A stretch of DNA of 64,000 nt from the NCBI RefSeq assembly GCF_019753765.1, contig NZ_JAIJZW010000015.1, positions 1 to 64,000 on the forward strand, read 5' to 3'. Made by a program: the position numbers and the translations under genes. Positions within the stretch are counted from its first letter, which is position 1, and the number at the start of each line of letters is the position of its first letter. The notes below the pieces were generated by a model. It was not told the DNA's origin and ran no database searches. It saw only the letters and a program-made list of their open reading frames with translations. Of the stretch, positions 1-6,356 are shown piece by piece. This DNA is from Microbacterium marinilacus (GTDB lineage: Bacteria; Actinomycetota; Actinomycetes; Actinomycetales; Microbacteriaceae).

Positions 1-182
1 TCCTTGTGCTCATCGGTCGTGACACCGGCCTTGCGGCCAGAATCGACCGCGTCACGGTTCATCCAGTTCCGCAGGCACGACTCGCTGATCCCCAGATCAC
101 GCGCGGTCTGCGCGACGGGGTTGCCCTGGGCGACAAGATCCAGGGCTCGACGCCGGAACTCCGGCGGGTGGGCAGCAGGCAT
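1..182 (-). CDS. IS3-family transposase OrfA, partial (runs off window)
   Basis: The minus strand from 182 reads MPAAHPPEFRRRALDLV, then AQTARDLGISESCLRNWM. This is the N-terminal helix-turn-helix that starts the OrfA (InsE/IS911-like) protein of IS3-family transposases, which binds the element's ends. About 60 residues are visible and the reading frame is open to the window edge, so the rest of OrfA and the catalytic OrfB lie to the left. The ATG at 182 follows a GGAG-type ribosome site (ggaaggagtccgtgag). An IS3-like terminal sequence lies just upstream at about 221-242. The IS481 element starts only 17 bp beyond that. Confidence 0.8.
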   Translation of the reverse strand, partial: MPAAHPPEFRRRALDLVAQGNPVAQTARDLGISESCLRNWMNRDAVDSGRKAGVTTDEHK

Positions 183-220
183 CTCACGGACTCCTTCCGA
201 GACGATCATCGCCTCAAAGC

Positions 221-242
221 TGGCGTCCGGAAAAGCGGGTCA
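221..242. repeat. Probable terminal inverted repeat of the IS3-type element
   Basis: Read on the minus strand the segment begins TGACCCGCTTTTCCGGACGC and lies about 40 nt upstream of orfA. IS3-family ends commonly start with TGA followed by a short C/G- and T-rich stretch, and sit at this distance from orfA. Only one end is in the window, so the pairing cannot be checked and the boundary is inferred. Confidence 0.45.
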
Positions 243-262
243 GGCTCCGTCGAGCTAGTTGT

Positions 263-308
263 TCTTCCCTATGAGGTTGTGAACGTCTTCCCTATGAGGT
301 TGTGAACG
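263..308. repeat. 23-bp tandem duplication at IS481 left end
   Basis: The unit, which begins TCTTCCCTATGAGG, occurs twice head to tail (263-285 and 286-308). The first copy overlaps the terminal repeat and the second encodes the last transposase residues. It may be a slippage duplication or a doubled transposase-binding site. Confidence 0.85.
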
Positions 309-1243
309 CGGGAGGCGGGCGTTGAGCCGCCGATGCCGGTGTGGGGTCGGTGGTGATTGTAGTGATGCAGCCACGCCGGATAGGCCGCGACTCGGGCGGC
401 CTCGGATGCGTATGTCTCTGAGTAGGCCCATTCGGCGGCGAGGGTTCGGTTGAAGCGTTCGACCTTCCCGTTCGTCTGCGGCCGGTAGGGCCTCGTGCGA
501 CGGTGCTTGACGTGGTCGCCGAGCGCGGCCGCGAAGTCTCTCGAGCGATAGCAGGAGCCGTTGTCGGTCATCACCGCGGCGACGACGATGTTCTGCTCGG
601 CGAAGAAGTCGCGAGCCCGGATCCAGAAGCCGGCGGCGGTTTCTTTGCGTTCGTCGTTGAGGATCTCGGAGTAGGCGAGCCGGGAATGGTCATCGACCGC
701 GTGATGCAAGAACGCATAGCCGAGGCCGCGGCGGCCGTTGTTGCGGCGCCCGATCGTGAGGCCGAGCTTCTTCCATCCGCCGCCGTTGGGGATGCGGCCG
801 AGCTTCTTGATGTCGACGTGGACCAGCTCGCCCGGGGCAGCGGCCTCGTAACGGTTCGCCGCGGGCTTGCGCACTCGAAGCCCGGTGCTCTGGTCGACGT
901 GCGACAGTAGCGGCATCCGACAGCGAGCGATGACTCGGCCGACGCTGGAGCGCGGAACGCCGAGGTGGTAGCTGATGCGATGCGGACCCCAGCGGCGTGT
1001 GAATCGCAACGCAACGATCCGTCGCTCCAGCCGCGTGGACAATCGCGACGGCATCGAGTTCGGCCGCGAGCTGCGGTCGGTCATCGGCAGTCCCGCCCGG
1101 AACCGGCGAGCCCATCGAGACGCGGTCGCTGGCGAGCACTGGAACCGTTCTGCCGCGCGCCGCACCGGCCAACCATCGACGACGATCAGCCTGGCGAGAC
1201 GAGTTCTGCCCTCGGGAGTGAAGGGCGCATTAGCGTGAGTCAC
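269..1243 (-). CDS. IS481-family transposase (DDE integrase)
   Basis: This 324-aa protein cuts and joins the ends of the element. An N-terminal helix-turn-helix region (WPVRRAAERFQCSPATASRW, residues about 24-43) precedes a retroviral-type integrase core. Its acidic triad is visible in VHVDIKKLG, MTDNGSCY and NGKVERFNRTL, with the usual YRPQTNGKVERF context and a C-terminal HHYNHHRPHTGIGG motif. The length is normal for the family. The GTG start at 1243 is chosen because GGAGG lies 6 nt upstream and the residues from THANAPFTPEGR onward match the usual family start. The last codons run through a 23-bp tandem repeat (263-308), and the stop lies inside the left terminal repeat region. Confidence 0.93.
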   Translation of the reverse strand: MTHANAPFTPEGRTRLARLIVVDGWPVRRAAERFQCSPATASRWARRFRAGLPMTDRSSRPNSMPSRLSTRLERRIVALRFTRRWGPHRISYHLGVPRSSVGRVIARCRMPLLSHVDQSTGLRVRKPAANRYEAAAPGELVHVDIKKLGRIPNGGGWKKLGLTIGRRNNGRRGLGYAFLHHAVDDHSRLAYSEILNDERKETAAGFWIRARDFFAEQNIVVAAVMTDNGSCYRSRDFAAALGDHVKHRRTRPYRPQTNGKVERFNRTLAAEWAYSETYASEAARVAAYPAWLHHYNHHRPHTGIGGSTPASRVHNLIGKTFTTS

Positions 1244-1301
1244 GAAGACCTCCGTGTGACGATGCGAGTGTGGTAACCCACATCGTTCCCGGAGGTCTTC
1301 G
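1243..1301 (-). promoter_or_regulatory. Leader hairpin that can sequester the transposase ribosome-binding site
   Basis: In the minus-strand transcript, CGAAGACCTCCG (1301-1290) pairs perfectly with CGGAGGTCTTCG (1254-1243). An inner stem ACGATG/CATCGT (1259-1264 with 1281-1286) extends the structure. The second arm contains the GGAGG ribosome site and touches the GTG start. Long read-through RNA would fold and hide the site, whereas a transcript starting inside the element would not. Similar leader hairpins limit transposase expression from outside promoters in other IS families. Folding has not been computed. Confidence 0.6.
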
Positions 1302-1337
1302 CTTACCTCACGTGATCACCGGGGAAGAACAGCTAGT

Positions 1338-1558
1338 CGATGCGCTGCCCTGAGCCGTCGCCTCGACCCAACGAGCGAGAACCCAGATCTCGCCATCTAC
1401 GAGATAAGCCTGACCGCAGGAACGACCCGCGAGGTTCTCCGAAGCCCCGGTTTCGGAGCGTTGCTCAGCACAGACCTCATCGCCAGGGACTTCGTCGTCA
1501 TCGGCTGATCCAGAGTGACGTCTCATCGCGTTGCCCCGGCGAACTCGTTACGAAGCGC
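1338..1558. other. No recognisable gene between the IS and the decayed fragments
   Basis: A minus-strand frame of 72 codons (1308-1526) is open, but it runs into the IS481 right end and matches nothing I recognise. If the IS is removed, the frame continues only 15 codons before a stop. I do not call it a gene. Confidence 0.4.
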
Positions 1559-1628
1559 GGACGCTCCGCGGCCGGAGCGGTCCACGCGCATGCGGAAGCC
1601 GACGGTACCGTGCAAAATGCGCTCGGCG
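1559..1628 (-). pseudogene. Decayed, internally deleted fragment of a paiB-like gene
   Basis: 1576-1628 matches 2012-2064 of the intact PaiB-like gene with only a few differences, covering the codons for AERIVHGTVGFRMRVDR. 1559-1574 matches its last codons at 1872-1887. The roughly 124 bp between those two blocks in the intact gene are missing here. This is a broken partial copy lying about 0.4 kb from the intact gene. Confidence 0.7.
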
Positions 1629-1712
1629 GTTGAGATATGCGGTGAGGTCGCCCATCAGGTCGGGCACGCGCTCGGGTGTTGGACCGGATGTGCAGCGCAC
1701 CTCGAGGCCAGT
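1623..1712 (-). pseudogene. Fragment resembling a Fic/DOC-family protein
   Basis: The minus-strand translation contains GPTPERVPDLMGDLTAYLNR. It resembles the segment before the catalytic domain of Fic-family AMPylases (typically VPPxPERVxxLMxDLxxFLN). No HPFxxGNGR catalytic motif is present, and the frame runs directly into the paiB fragment. This is a fused remnant, not a gene. The identification rests on about 20 residues. Confidence 0.45.
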
Positions 1713-1737
1713 GGGTCGCTCCCGTTGATCCCGTTCG

Positions 1738-1799
1738 CGATTCTCCCCCTCCAAACTCGCATCTAAGGCATTAGATGCGAGTTTGGAGGGGGAGAATCG
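1738..1799. repeat. 62-bp perfect palindrome (29-bp arms, 4-nt loop)
   Basis: The left arm 1738-1766 and right arm 1771-1799 are exact reverse complements around GGCA (1767-1770). The inner part of the right arm reads TTAGATGCGAGTTTGGAGGG. No T-run follows on either side, so a normal intrinsic terminator is not an obvious reading. Two abutting ends of a lost mobile element or a recombination scar are possible. Confidence 0.9.
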
Positions 1800-1868
1800 T
1801 GCTGCCGACCGGAGGACGCGTCTCCGCCGGAGCCCTCGTCGCGCCGTCCGTGTACCCCCGTCTCGGGG

Positions 1869-2501
1869 CTAGGACGCTCCGCGGCCGTGGAGGTCGCGCA
1901 TCCAGGCCGCCAGGCGGGGGTTCTGGTAGGGGCCCGGGCCCTCCAGGGCCGCGACGACACGGTCGACGACCTCGACGGGCTTGTCCTGGCTCATCTTGTC
2001 CTTCGCGACGAAGCGGTCCACGCGCATGCGGAAGCCCACGGTGCCGTGCACGATGCGCTCGGCGTACTCGACGTTCAGCTCGTCGCGGCGCATCCGGAAC
2101 GGCTCCGGCAACGGCTGCTCGAAGTGGTCGACGAGCCGCTCCAGCACCGCCAGGTTCTCGTCGTCGCTCAGCACCTCGGGCGTCCCGTAGGCGTGCACGA
2201 CGGCGAAGTTCCACGTCGGCACGGCCGGGCTCACGCCGTACCAGCCGGGCGAGACGTAGCCGTACGGGCCCTCGAAGATCACGAGCAGCTCCCGCGCCCC
2301 GAGGCCGTGGAGCCGCTCATCGGGGCGGCCCACGTGGCTCACCACGCTGATGCCGTCGGCGTCCTCCTCCAGCAGGAACGGGTAGTGCGAGGCGACGACG
2401 CCGTCGTCCGTCGCGCTGATCATCGTCGCCCACGGCGAGACGCGGATGACCTCCTTCACGCGCTCGACGTCGGTCAGGGAGTAGTCGGGGTTCTCACGCA
2501 C
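1869..2501 (-). CDS. PaiB-like FMN-binding negative transcriptional regulator family protein
   Basis: This 210-aa protein matches the PaiB/FMN-binding split-barrel family in length and pattern. It has an N-terminal barrel with PWATMISATDDGVVASHYPF, the central GPYGYVSPGWYG and PTWNFAVVHAYG motifs, and the C-terminal ERIVHGTVGFRMRVDRFVAKDKMSQDKP segment. Family members bind FMN; some act as repressors, others are probably oxidoreductases. The GTG start at 2501 overlaps the stop of the upstream hydrolase by 8 nt, so the two are probably translated together. A broken copy of this gene lies at 1559-1628. Confidence 0.88.
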   Translation of the reverse strand: MRENPDYSLTDVERVKEVIRVSPWATMISATDDGVVASHYPFLLEEDADGISVVSHVGRPDERLHGLGARELLVIFEGPYGYVSPGWYGVSPAVPTWNFAVVHAYGTPEVLSDDENLAVLERLVDHFEQPLPEPFRMRRDELNVEYAERIVHGTVGFRMRVDRFVAKDKMSQDKPVEVVDRVVAALEGPGPYQNPRLAAWMRDLHGRGAS

Positions 2502-3342
2502 GGGCTGCTCGCTTCGCGGTGCGGACGATCGCCGCGGCGTACTCGGGCCAGAGCTCGCGGACCAGCACATGGCCCATCCCCGCGTAGACCTGCAGCTCGG
2601 AGCCCTCGATCGCGAGCGCCGTGTCGACGGCGGCGCGCCAGGCGCACGTCTGGTCGTCGCGTCCGTGCAGCACGAGCACCGGCAGCCGCAGGCCGCGCAG
2701 CCGGTCGAGTCGCTCGGTCGCGCGCGCCAGCGCCGCCCACTGCCTCGGGAAGCCGTCGGGCCAGTAGCCGCGGTCGTACGCCAGGCCCGCCAGCCCGCGC
2801 GCCGTCTCCTCGTCGAAGGGGTAGACCGAGCCCGCGTAGTGGGACTGCATCGCGACGGCGCCCTCCACGACCTCCTCGCGGGAGTACCGCACCTGGGGCC
2901 GCGTGAAGACGTCGGGGATGCCGGGCGAGACCACCCAGGCGGGGTCGTGACCCGGGATCGCCGAGGCGAACACCGCGCTGAGCACGCGGTCGGCGTGGTC
3001 CAGCGCCAGCACCTGGGCGACGATGCCGCCCATCGAGTGGCCGACGACGTGCGCGGCCGCGATCCCCTCGCTGTCGAGCACGCGCAGCACGTCGAGCGCC
3101 AGGTCCTCGATGTCGTAGCCGCCGTCCAGGTCCTCCGGGCCCCCGAAGCGCTGCGACAGGCCGGTGTCACGGTTGTCGAACCGCACCACCCGGTAGCCGG
3201 CGGCGACGAGCGACTCGCAGAACGGGTCCTGCCAGGCGATCAGCTGGGCGCCACCGCCGGCGATCAGCACGATCGCCTCGTCGTCCGGAGAGCCGAGCGT
3301 CTCGTACCAGATCTTGATGTCGTCGGTCGTGGTGTAAGGCAT
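2494..3342 (-). CDS. Alpha/beta-fold hydrolase
   Basis: This 282-aa cytoplasmic hydrolase of unknown substrate shows the fold's landmarks. An oxyanion-hole strand VLIAGGGAQ is followed by RVVRFDNRDTGLSQ, the nucleophile elbow GHSMGG with Ser at about 103, an acid near 229 in VLHGRDDQT, and the catalytic His at about 258 in AGMGHVL. The RFDNRDTGLS motif is typical of the esterase/3-oxoadipate enol-lactonase-like group. The ATG at 3342 follows a GGGAG site. No signal peptide is seen. It overlaps the PaiB-like gene downstream. Confidence 0.88.
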   Translation of the reverse strand: MPYTTTDDIKIWYETLGSPDDEAIVLIAGGGAQLIAWQDPFCESLVAAGYRVVRFDNRDTGLSQRFGGPEDLDGGYDIEDLALDVLRVLDSEGIAAAHVVGHSMGGIVAQVLALDHADRVLSAVFASAIPGHDPAWVVSPGIPDVFTRPQVRYSREEVVEGAVAMQSHYAGSVYPFDEETARGLAGLAYDRGYWPDGFPRQWAALARATERLDRLRGLRLPVLVLHGRDDQTCAWRAAVDTALAIEGSELQVYAGMGHVLVRELWPEYAAAIVRTAKRAARA

Positions 3343-3467
3343 CGCGTGCTCCCGTGGGCGGGTCGGAGGTGATGAGTCAAGGATCTCAGCCCGGCGGCGT
3401 CCGCGTCGCGGAAGGACGACACAGGATCCGGGCTCCGGATTGGGGTGGGGGACCAGCGCCCCCGACG

Positions 3468-4691
3468 TCAGGGCGTCAGGGTCCCCTCCAGGCGACGCCA
3501 GGCGAGCTCGGCGAGCGTGGCCGCCTGCAGCCCCAGCACCCCGTCGTCGAACAGCGTGCGCTCGGAGTGCATGGGCGCCGGGTCCGAGACGCCCTCCGGG
3601 CACGCGCCGAGGAACAGCAGCGTCCCCGGCACCTCCTCCAGGACGTACGCGAAGTCCTCCGACGCCATCGACGGCGCCGGCATCCGCGTCACCCGGCCGG
3701 TGCCGTGCCGCTGCTCGAGAAGCGAGAGCACGCCCTCGGTCTCGTGCGGGTCGTTGTGCGTCACGGGGTACGAGTCGACGAACTCGGTCTCGGCGCGGCA
3801 GCCGTGCACGGCGGCGACCCGCTCGACGAGGGCGGGTAGCTCGGCGCGCAGGAGCTGCAGCGTCTCGCGCGCCAGCGTGCGGATGTTCAGGGCGATGTCC
3901 ACGCGACCCGGAAGCACGTTGGGGGCCTCGGAGTCGGAGGCGATCCGCACGACCGAGACCACGGCCGGGCTCGCGACGGGCACCCTGCGCGCGACGAACG
4001 TCTGCAGGGCGAGCACCGTCTCGGCCGCCGCCGGCACCGGGTCGGTCGCCAGGTGCGGGAACGCGGCGTGCCCGCCGGCGCCGACGATGGACAGCCGCAT
4101 GCCGCTCGCGCTGGCCATGATCGGGCCCGGCCGGCTCACGAACTGCCCGAGGGGCGTGGTGCTGTCGACGTGGATCGCGTAGGCGGCGACGGGACGCTCG
4201 CCCGCCGCGTCGAGCACGCCCTCGTCGATCATCGCCCGACCGCCGGCGTGGCCCTCCTCGCCGGGCTGGAACATGAACACCACCGTGCCCGGCAGCTCGG
4301 CGCGGCGCTCGGTGAGCAGCCGCGCGGCGCCCACCAGGCCGGCGACGTGCAGGTCGTGCCCGCAGGCGTGCATCGTGCCGTCCACGGCCGCGAAGTCCAG
4401 GCCCGTCGCCTCGGCGATCGGGAGCCCGTCCATGTCGGCGCGCAGCAGCACGACCGGTCCGGGCCGGCCGCCGCGCAGCACCGCGGTGACCGACGACAGC
4501 CCGGTTCCCGTCGTGACCTCGAGACCGAGACCGTCGAGTGCGTCGAGCACCGCCCGCTGCGTCTCCGGCAGGTCGAGCCCGAGCTCGGGGCGGGCGTGGA
4601 TGCGGCGGCGCAGGGCGACGATGTCGTCGAGGACGGCGTCGCTCACCGCCGGCGTCCTGGAGGAGGGGGTCGCCGAGGAGGAAGAGGACAT
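3468..4691 (-). CDS. M20-family amidohydrolase (hippurate/IAA-amino-acid hydrolase type)
   Basis: This 407-aa enzyme should hydrolyse N-acyl amino acids or related amides with a two-metal centre. Visible motifs in order are RRIHARPELG, LRADMDGLPI, MHACGHDLHVA (metal Asp and His), FQPGEEG (catalytic Glu), the dimerisation-domain GAGGHAAFPH, and PSMASEDFAYVL near the C-terminus. These are the marks of the M20D subgroup. The length is typical. The ATG at 4691 has GGAG four nucleotides upstream. A divergent amidohydrolase starts 177 bp away, so the spacer must hold both promoters. The true substrate is unknown. Confidence 0.92.
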   Translation of the reverse strand: MSSSSSATPSSRTPAVSDAVLDDIVALRRRIHARPELGLDLPETQRAVLDALDGLGLEVTTGTGLSSVTAVLRGGRPGPVVLLRADMDGLPIAEATGLDFAAVDGTMHACGHDLHVAGLVGAARLLTERRAELPGTVVFMFQPGEEGHAGGRAMIDEGVLDAAGERPVAAYAIHVDSTTPLGQFVSRPGPIMASASGMRLSIVGAGGHAAFPHLATDPVPAAAETVLALQTFVARRVPVASPAVVSVVRIASDSEAPNVLPGRVDIALNIRTLARETLQLLRAELPALVERVAAVHGCRAETEFVDSYPVTHNDPHETEGVLSLLEQRHGTGRVTRMPAPSMASEDFAYVLEEVPGTLLFLGACPEGVSDPAPMHSERTLFDDGVLGLQAATLAELAWRRLEGTLTP

Positions 4692-4786
4692 GGAGCTCCG
4701 ATCTGCACGTCGCCGCGCACACGGCGGATCGCACCGCGAGACGCGGCGCTCGTTCCACCCTGCCCGTCGGCGCTCGGACGGCGGTT

Positions 4787-4829
4787 GTGCCCCGGGCACG
4801 GGAAAGCGGGGCGTCGCTGTGCCCCCGGT
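4787..4829. promoter_or_regulatory. Palindrome plus partial repeat in the divergent spacer
   Basis: GTGCCCCGGGCAC (4787-4799) is a 6+1+6 palindrome. A partial copy, TGTGCCCCCGG, begins at 4819. It lies between the divergent M20 and YtcJ genes. It could be an operator, but in DNA this GC-rich chance occurrence is plausible. Confidence 0.25.
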
Positions 4830-4868
4830 ACCTGGGCGCGCGCACCGCGCTCGCCTAACGTCGATCGG

Positions 4869-6356
4869 GTGACCACCGATCTCCTGCTCCGAGGCGCGCG
4901 GCTCGGCCCCGACGCGCTGTCCGACATCCTGATCCGCGACGGCGTCGTCGCCCGCGTCGCCCCCGCGGGGTCCGTCCGCGAGCGAGCGGAGGTCGTCGAC
5001 CTCGACGGCCGCATTGCGATGCCCGGACTGTGGGACGGGCACGTGCACTTCACCCAGGCCGCGATCCAGCGCAGCCGCTTCGACCTGTCGGGGGCTCGCA
5101 GCGCCGCCGACGCCCTGGCGATCGTCCGGCGGATCGTCGCGGGGAGGGCGCCGCGCCCCGACGAGGTGCTCGTGGGCTACGGGTTCCGCGACGCGCTGTG
5201 GCCCGACGAGCCGTCGCAGCGGGCGCTCGACGAGGCGGGCTCGGGCGCCGCGCTCGTGCTGGTCAGCGGCGACCTGCACACGGGCTGGATCAGCTCGGCC
5301 GCGGCCGAGCGGCTCGGACGCCATCCGGACGCGACGGGCCTGCTCAAGGAGGGCGCGTGGATCGGCACGCTCGACAGCGTCGAGGGCCTGTCCGAGCCGT
5401 CGATCGCCGACTACCGCGAGACGGCCGAGCAGGCAGCGAGCCGCGGAGTGGTCGGGATCATCGAGTACGAGGGCGCCGACAACCTGCGGGAGTGGCCCGA
5501 GCGCGTGGCGGCGGGCGTCGACTCCCTCCGCGTCGTCGCGTCGATGTGGCCGCACCGGCTCGAAGCAGCGATCGCCGCCGGCCACCGCACGGGTCAGGTG
5601 CTCGACGAGGCCGGGCTGGTCACCGTCGGGCCGCTGAAGATCGTCGTCGACGGCTCGCTGAACACGCGCACGGCCCTCTGCTGGGACCCCTATCCCCGCG
5701 CGGGAGGCGACGGCGCCGACCCGGACGCCGCGGACGCGTACGGGGTCGAGAGCGTCGACCCCGGCACGCTGCGCGCGTTGATCGAACGAGCGGTCGGGGC
5801 GGGCATCGGCCTGGCGATCCACGCGATCGGCGACCGGGCCAACACCGTGGTGCTCGACGAGTTCGAGCGCGCCAGGGCGCGCGGCGCCATCGAGCACGCG
5901 CAGCTGCTGCGCGACGAGGACCTGCCGCGCTTCGCCCGTCTCGGCGTGGTCGCCAGCGTGCAGCCCGAGCACGCCCTCGACGACCGCGACGTCGCCGACC
6001 GCATCTGGGCCGGCCGCACCGACCGCGCGTTCGCGTTCGGGTCGCTGCACGCCGCGGGGGCCGAGCTGCGCCTGGGCTCCGACGCCCCGGTGGCACCGCT
6101 CGACCCCTGGCGGGCGATCGCCGCGGCCGTGGCGCGCACCGGCGACGATCGCGAGCCGTGGCATCCCGAGCAGCGCCTGCCGCTCGACGTCGCCATCGCG
6201 GCGAGCACCATGGGACGCGACGCGATCCGCGAGGGCGACCCCGCCGACATCGCGGTGCTCGACGACGACCCGCGGACGGCCTCGATCGAGCGCCTGCGCG
6301 CGCTGCCGGTCGCCGCGACCCTCCTCGCCGGGCGACGCACCTGGTGGCGGCTCTAG
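4869..6356 (+). CDS. YtcJ-type metal-dependent amidohydrolase (M38 superfamily)
   Basis: This 495-aa TIM-barrel amidohydrolase has an N-terminal composite beta domain, then GLWDGHVHFTQ (first metal histidines), GPLKIVVDGSLNTRTA, AIHAIGDRAN (metal His), EHAQLL (His) and GSDAPVAPLDPW (catalytic Asp). The C-terminal ADIAVLDDDP strand closes the beta domain. The GTG at 4869 (reading V/M-TTDLLLRGARL) begins exactly where family proteins begin. It is convergent with, and a close paralogue of, the next gene; the two stop codons overlap by 4 nt. Substrates of the family are mostly unknown amides or lactams. Confidence 0.9.
   Translation: MTTDLLLRGARLGPDALSDILIRDGVVARVAPAGSVRERAEVVDLDGRIAMPGLWDGHVHFTQAAIQRSRFDLSGARSAADALAIVRRIVAGRAPRPDEVLVGYGFRDALWPDEPSQRALDEAGSGAALVLVSGDLHTGWISSAAAERLGRHPDATGLLKEGAWIGTLDSVEGLSEPSIADYRETAEQAASRGVVGIIEYEGADNLREWPERVAAGVDSLRVVASMWPHRLEAAIAAGHRTGQVLDEAGLVTVGPLKIVVDGSLNTRTALCWDPYPRAGGDGADPDAADAYGVESVDPGTLRALIERAVGAGIGLAIHAIGDRANTVVLDEFERARARGAIEHAQLLRDEDLPRFARLGVVASVQPEHALDDRDVADRIWAGRTDRAFAFGSLHAAGAELRLGSDAPVAPLDPWRAIAAAVARTGDDREPWHPEQRLPLDVAIAASTMGRDAIREGDPADIAVLDDDPRTASIERLRALPVAATLLAGRRTWWRL

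Larger units (their letters stand above)
260..1331 (-). mobile_element. Complete IS481-family insertion sequence, 1072 bp
   Basis: Both ends carry TGTTCTTCCC: it reads forward at 260-269 and as its complement at 1322-1331. Immediately outside lie identical 6-bp copies GCTAGT at 254-259 and 1332-1337. These fit a target-site duplication of the NCTAGN form known for IS481. One transposase gene (269-1243, minus) fills the element. Intact ends, an intact gene and a matching duplication indicate a fairly recent insertion. The target was the few bases beside the end of an IS3-type element. Confidence 0.92.

Noticed and set aside
1308-1526. A 72-codon minus-strand ORF beside the IS481 right end
   Set aside because: It runs into the element, matches no family I recognise, and rejoining the sequence across the insertion gives only 15 more codons before a stop.
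4787-4829. Firm operator claim for the GTGCCC dyads
   Set aside because: The motif is short and very GC-rich, so chance is a fair explanation. It is kept only as a low-confidence site.
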